Assembly (NCBI GenBank): GCA_934646845.1
Contig: CAKUEV010000072.1
Coordinates: 1 to 8,724, forward strand
DNA from: an uncultured Slackia sp.
GTDB lineage: Bacteria > Actinomycetota > Coriobacteriia > Coriobacteriales > Eggerthellaceae
Reading direction: 5' to 3'
DNA length: 8,724 nt
Part shown: in pieces, positions 6,492-8,724 of the stretch
Position numbering within the stretch: the stretch's first letter is position 1
Layout: every line of letters begins with the position of its first letter
Notes under the pieces: model-generated
The model's database searches: none
Seen by the model: only the letters and a program-made list of their open reading frames with translations
Told to the model about the DNA's origin: nothing
Program-made: the position numbers and the translations under genes

Positions 6492-7106
6492 ATGAAACCG
6501 GAAGACATGCTTGGTGGGGCGCCTGTTGGCAGGCCTTATATTCGCACGAGAGATGTGTACCAAACCGACAACGATAGGGGCGTTGAGGGCTATTCTGACG
6601 AAGCTTTGGCGCTTGTGGCCGATACGGCGAAAACCGGTGTGCCTGAGGGGGTGAATGCCGTTGGCATGGCGGGTTCTGCCAAGCACGGCACCATCGCCGT
6701 GCAGATATTCGCGCGCGTGAACCCCGAGACGCACGTCATTGAGCAGGCCGGCTACCGCGCCCACGGCTGCTTGGCCATGATCGCTTCGGCGTGCGCGGCA
6801 GTGTATTGGATGGAAGGCAAGACGATCGAAGAGGTCGCTGCTGTTTCTGCCGACTTTTTGGCTGAAGCGCGTGGCGTCGTGCCCCGCGATAAATCGTACA
6901 CGGCCCGCTATGCGGCGTGCGCCGTTCGCGGCGTATGCGGCGATTTCCGTATTCGTCAAGGCGCTACGTTCGAGGACATGTGTGTTCGTCCTTATGCTTG
7001 TGATGAGACTTCGCTTGATTGCGTTATGTGTGAGAATTGCTCGCTGAGAAATTCTATGGTCGATTTGGAAATCGCGTCGCGCCTTCGCGCGGCAGAGGAG
7101 GCGTAA
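6492..7106 (+). CDS. NifU/IscU-like iron-sulfur scaffold protein, atypical cysteines
   Basis: 204 residues from ATG 6492, which has a strong ribosome site (GAAGGGGGAG, 6479-6488). An in-frame ATG at 6453, behind AAGGTGAG, would add 13 residues and cannot be excluded. Residues 55-150 follow the IscU/NifU N-terminal fold, where a cluster is built on cysteines: AVQIFARV, GYRAHGCLAMIASACAAVYWMEGKT split by the central Cys93, then EEVAAVSADFL and YAACAVRGV. By my hand alignment only Cys93 of the three classical ligands is kept; the first Cys and its Asp partner fall on the Lys64-His65-Gly region and the third on a Thr near 137. The tail (149-183) instead has Cys149, 164, 170, 177, 180 and 183, ending CVMCENC, a possible metal site. 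The desulfurase gene starts 5 bases downstream, so the two are surely co-translated. A role in Fe-S cluster assembly or sulfur transfer is likely; the exact chemistry may differ from IscU. Confidence 0.82.
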   Translation: MKPEDMLGGAPVGRPYIRTRDVYQTDNDRGVEGYSDEALALVADTAKTGVPEGVNAVGMAGSAKHGTIAVQIFARVNPETHVIEQAGYRAHGCLAMIASACAAVYWMEGKTIEEVAAVSADFLAEARGVVPRDKSYTARYAACAVRGVCGDFRIRQGATFEDMCVRPYACDETSLDCVMCENCSLRNSMVDLEIASRLRAAEEA

Positions 7107-7111
7107 GCGCC

Positions 7112-8323
7112 ATGACCATGAGCGCGCAGATGGGGAAGATGCGGGCCGAGGGACGGCGCGTGTATTTGGACAACGCTGCCACCACGTGCGTTTCGAATAC
7201 GGCGTTTGAAGCCATGGAGCCGTTTCTGCGCGGCGCATTCGGCAACCCCTCTGCGCTTTACGCGGAGGCTCGCGAGGCCCGTGTTGCGGTTGGGCAGGCG
7301 CGCGAAGAAATCGCGTCGCTTATTGGCGCAGCTCCGCATGAGGTCTATTTCACATCGTGCGGCACCGAATCGGACAACTGGGCCATTAAGGGAGGCATGC
7401 GCGCGCAGGCGAAGGCGAAGGACCGCAAAGGCCGCTTCGTGACTTCGGCGTTCGAGCATCCCGCCGTTTTGAACAGCGCGCGTGCGCTTGCGGACGAAGG
7501 GTTCGATGTCGCATATGCAAATGTGACCGATGGAGGCATGGTCGATGAGGTGTCGTTTGCGCGGGCACTTGGCAACGAAGCCGATTTGGTTTCGGTCATG
7601 CTTGCCAACAACGAAGTGGGCACGATTCAGCCCATCGCGCGCTTAAGCGAGCTCGCGCATGGCGTGGGCGCTCGTTTCCATTGCGACGCCGTGCAGGCGT
7701 TTGCCCATATTCCTGTGAATGTGAACGATTTGGGCGTGGATTACCTGAGCGTTTCGGGCCATAAATTCCATGCCCCTAAAGGCGCTGGCTTCTTGTATGT
7801 TCGCGAAGGCGCGCCTCTGGAGCCTTTCATGGATGGCGGCCATCAAGAAGGTGCGATGCGCGGCGGCACTGAAAACGTTGCCGGCATCGTTGCCATGGCG
7901 GCTGCAGCGCGTGAAGCCTGCGAGAATATGGCAAGCGACGCCGCGCGCATTGCGGCGCTGCGCGATGAGTTGGAGCAGCGCATTCTTGCCGAAATCGCCG
8001 AAACCTGCGTAAACGGTACTGCTCCGCGCGTGCCTGGCACGTTGAACGTGTCGTTTATGGGCATCGATTCGGCTTCCCTTGTCGAGTTGCTTGACGAACG
8101 GGGCGTGTGCGCTGCGGGCGGAAGCGCCTGCTCGAGCCATGAAGGCGAGCCTTCGCACGTGCTTGTTGCGATGGGGCTTCCGTCCGAACGTACCCAGAGT
8201 GCCTTGCGTTTCTCGCTTTCGAATGAAACGACTGAAGACGATATCGACTATACGATTGGCGCATTGAAGGCCTGTAGCGAGCAGCTGCAACCCTTCGCGC
8301 TGCTTGATCTTTCGAGCTTCTAA
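7112..8323 (+). CDS. Cysteine desulfurase, NifS/IscS type (PLP aminotransferase class V)
   Basis: 403 residues, the usual size. The enzyme removes sulfur from L-cysteine, giving alanine and an enzyme-bound persulfide for Fe-S or thiol chemistry. Visible signatures are YLDNAATT at 18-25, NPSALY (45-50), GTESDNWAIKGG (84-95), the PLP-stacking His116 in FEHPAV, NNEVGTIQP (166-174), Asp192 in CDAVQ, and the Schiff-base Lys218 in SGHKFHAPKG. GGTENVAG follows at 251-258. The catalytic Cys340 sits in GGSACSSHEGEPSHVL, close to the NifS/IscS (group I) form rather than SufS. ATG 7112 is chosen because GAGGAGG (7096-7102) sits 9 bases before it; the open frame reaches further upstream only by overlapping the scaffold gene. 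Together with the preceding scaffold it forms a two-gene iron-sulfur unit. No SufBCD, HscA/HscB, ferredoxin or Rrf2-type regulator gene is present in this window. Confidence 0.95.
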   Translation: MTMSAQMGKMRAEGRRVYLDNAATTCVSNTAFEAMEPFLRGAFGNPSALYAEAREARVAVGQAREEIASLIGAAPHEVYFTSCGTESDNWAIKGGMRAQAKAKDRKGRFVTSAFEHPAVLNSARALADEGFDVAYANVTDGGMVDEVSFARALGNEADLVSVMLANNEVGTIQPIARLSELAHGVGARFHCDAVQAFAHIPVNVNDLGVDYLSVSGHKFHAPKGAGFLYVREGAPLEPFMDGGHQEGAMRGGTENVAGIVAMAAAAREACENMASDAARIAALRDELEQRILAEIAETCVNGTAPRVPGTLNVSFMGIDSASLVELLDERGVCAAGGSACSSHEGEPSHVLVAMGLPSERTQSALRFSLSNETTEDDIDYTIGALKACSEQLQPFALLDLSSF

Positions 8324-8412
8324 CGCGCTTCGATTTACCTTGCTTGCGGGCGGTGCGAGCTGCGCAGATTGGCCGAAGGTCCCGCATGCCCCGTATGCGC
8401 CAGAGGTTCCTC

Positions 8413-8431
8413 ATGAGCGCTCGGCGCTCGT
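8413..8431 (+). terminator. Stem-loop downstream of the desulfurase gene, possible terminator
   Basis: ATGAGCGC (8413-8420) pairs with GCGCTCGT (8424-8431) over 8 bp with one G-T pair and a 3-base loop. It lies 90 bases after the desulfurase stop and lacks a clear T-tract, so it is a weak terminator candidate. A second hairpin (CGCATG 8383-8388 with TATGCG 8394-8399) lies just upstream. These are the only structures I see between 8324 and 8450. Confidence 0.35.
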
Positions 8432-8451
8432 AGAAGCTTGATTGCGTTTGG

Positions 8452-8541
8452 CTTAGGAAATATCCAGCTCCTTTGGGGCATTCGGACCTTAGAAAACATG
8501 CAGGCCTTCGGAAATATCTGAACCTTAGGAAGTGAAGTGTC
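8452..8541 (+). repeat. Degenerate 18-bp-periodic tandem repeat, about five units
   Basis: Splitting the region every 18 bases from 8452 gives units starting CTTAGGAAATATCC (8452), CCTTTGGGGCATTC (8470, the most diverged), CTTAGAAAACATGC (8488), CTTCGGAAATATCT (8506) and CTTAGGAAGTGAAG (8524). The last unit matches only over its first 8 bases, where the insertion-sequence end begins. The units are too degenerate and too short for CRISPR, with no spacers. Eighteen bases is six codons, so this may be the remnant of a hexapeptide-repeat gene, but no start codon or convincing reading frame is present. Confidence 0.6.
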
Positions 8542-8614
8542 CAGGCTTTTTCGAAATGCACAGCAACGAACCGTTTCGTCACTGGACAGTTAAGCGAAAT
8601 TACCAATGGTCGCG

Positions 8615-8649
8615 GTTTTGACCACTTTGTGTTGAAGTATGGTCAAAAC
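8615..8649. repeat. 10-bp perfect inverted repeat inside the IS end
   Basis: GTTTTGACCA (8615-8624) and TGGTCAAAAC (8640-8649) are exact inverted copies with a 15-base loop. They lie 28 bases beyond the transposase stop codon. They could form a terminator-like or transposase-binding structure; there is no T-tract on the minus strand to confirm termination. Confidence 0.6.
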
Positions 8650-8676
8650 GGGGGTGCGCCCCATTTACTGGAGACG

Positions 8677-8724
8677 CTAGGCGGCCAGGCCTAGCGATTT
8701 CCTGTATTGGCTGGGGCTCATCCA
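8677..8724 (-). CDS. Transposase C-terminus, IS3-family OrfB-like (partial)
   Basis: Only the last 15 codons are visible: WMSPSQYRKSLGLAA followed by TAG at 8677-8679. The pattern of a SP-x-x-Y-R motif followed by a short hydrophobic tail resembles the extreme C-terminus of IS3-family integrase-type transposases (rve superfamily), where the final helix reads roughly sP-eYR-slgl. The catalytic DDE residues are outside the window, so the family name is tentative. Confidence 0.55.
   Translation of the reverse strand, partial: WMSPSQYRKSLGLAA

Larger units (their letters stand above)
8538..8724 (-). mobile_element. End of an insertion sequence (IS3-family-like), rest outside the window
   Basis: The window ends inside a transposase-like minus-strand frame, and 139 bases of noncoding sequence follow its stop codon. 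The proposed outer tip is TGTCCAG at 8538-8544, beginning with TG as IS3-family ends do. It is repeated inverted at 8582-8588 (CTGGACA). The repeat array to the left loses its pattern just at this point, which supports an insertion boundary near 8532-8538. The opposite end and any target duplication are outside the window, so the exact tip is not proven. Confidence 0.5.

Noticed and set aside
6410..6580. A short + strand frame starting at ATG 6410 through the 11-bp repeats (MARKRRTKGAQK...)
   Set aside because: It has no ribosome site, is Arg-rich because of the repeat, and runs out of frame into the scaffold gene.
7037..7111. N-terminal extension of the cysteine desulfurase by 25 codons
   Set aside because: It would overlap the scaffold gene, has no ribosome site, and adds residues not typical of the family; ATG 7112 has GAGGAGG at good spacing.
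8452..8541. CRISPR array
   Set aside because: The 18-base blocks are contiguous and degenerate, with no unique spacers and no cas gene in the window.
7643..8606. Minus-strand frames opposite the desulfurase, including a 183-codon frame beginning in the IS end
   Set aside because: They are antisense to a gene with intact catalytic motifs, and the repeats give similar hexad patterns in every frame, so the open frame is not evidence of coding.

Overview
The window is GC-rich, tightly packed bacterial chromosome. The best clue to the host is the gene at 3584-5119: a regulator with about twelve membrane segments and a C-terminal LuxR helix-turn-helix. This architecture is strongly expanded in the Eggerthellaceae (Coriobacteriia, Actinomycetota). 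The zinc-ribbon surface protein next to it also fits that group. This placement is an inference from architecture; there is no rRNA or other marker gene here.

Left part (1-1890, + strand). The window opens inside an MFS drug-efflux-type transporter (DHA3 family) that ends at a long stem-loop. A DUF554 membrane protein follows and ends at a strong rho-independent terminator. That terminator also separates it from the convergent minus-strand genes.

Middle (1890-5326). Two minus-strand genes lie here: a membrane-anchored zinc-ribbon protein with a large unknown outer domain, and upstream of it the membrane-bound LuxR regulator. The regulator has a recognisable promoter (TTTATA, 17 bp, TATAAT). 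Overlapping its -35 box is a compact set of nested and overlapping inverted repeats, in the divergent region shared with the next + strand gene. This looks like an operator through which the regulator, or another factor, could control itself and its divergent neighbour. The promoter also shows that the longest TTG-initiated reading frame cannot be the real protein start; a GTG 72 bases further in has a good ribosome site.

Right part (5326-8323, + strand). First comes an acidic, soluble protein of unknown function with a duplicated Tyr/Asp motif. A short gap follows that contains three 11-bp tandem repeats. Then comes a two-gene iron-sulfur unit: an IscU/NifU-like scaffold followed 5 bases later by a NifS/IscS-type cysteine desulfurase. 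The scaffold is unusual. By my alignment it keeps only one of the three classical cluster-ligand cysteines, but it carries a cysteine-rich C-terminal tail.

Right edge (8324-8724). No complete gene lies here. A hairpin-rich stretch is followed by a degenerate 18-bp-periodic repeat array. The array is interrupted by what looks like the end of an IS3-family-type insertion sequence, whose transposase C-terminus (minus strand) runs off the window.

I did not find a clear new multi-gene system. The observations most worth following are the altered scaffold with its desulfurase partner, the inverted-repeat control region between the LuxR gene and the acidic protein, and the two small repeat arrays.
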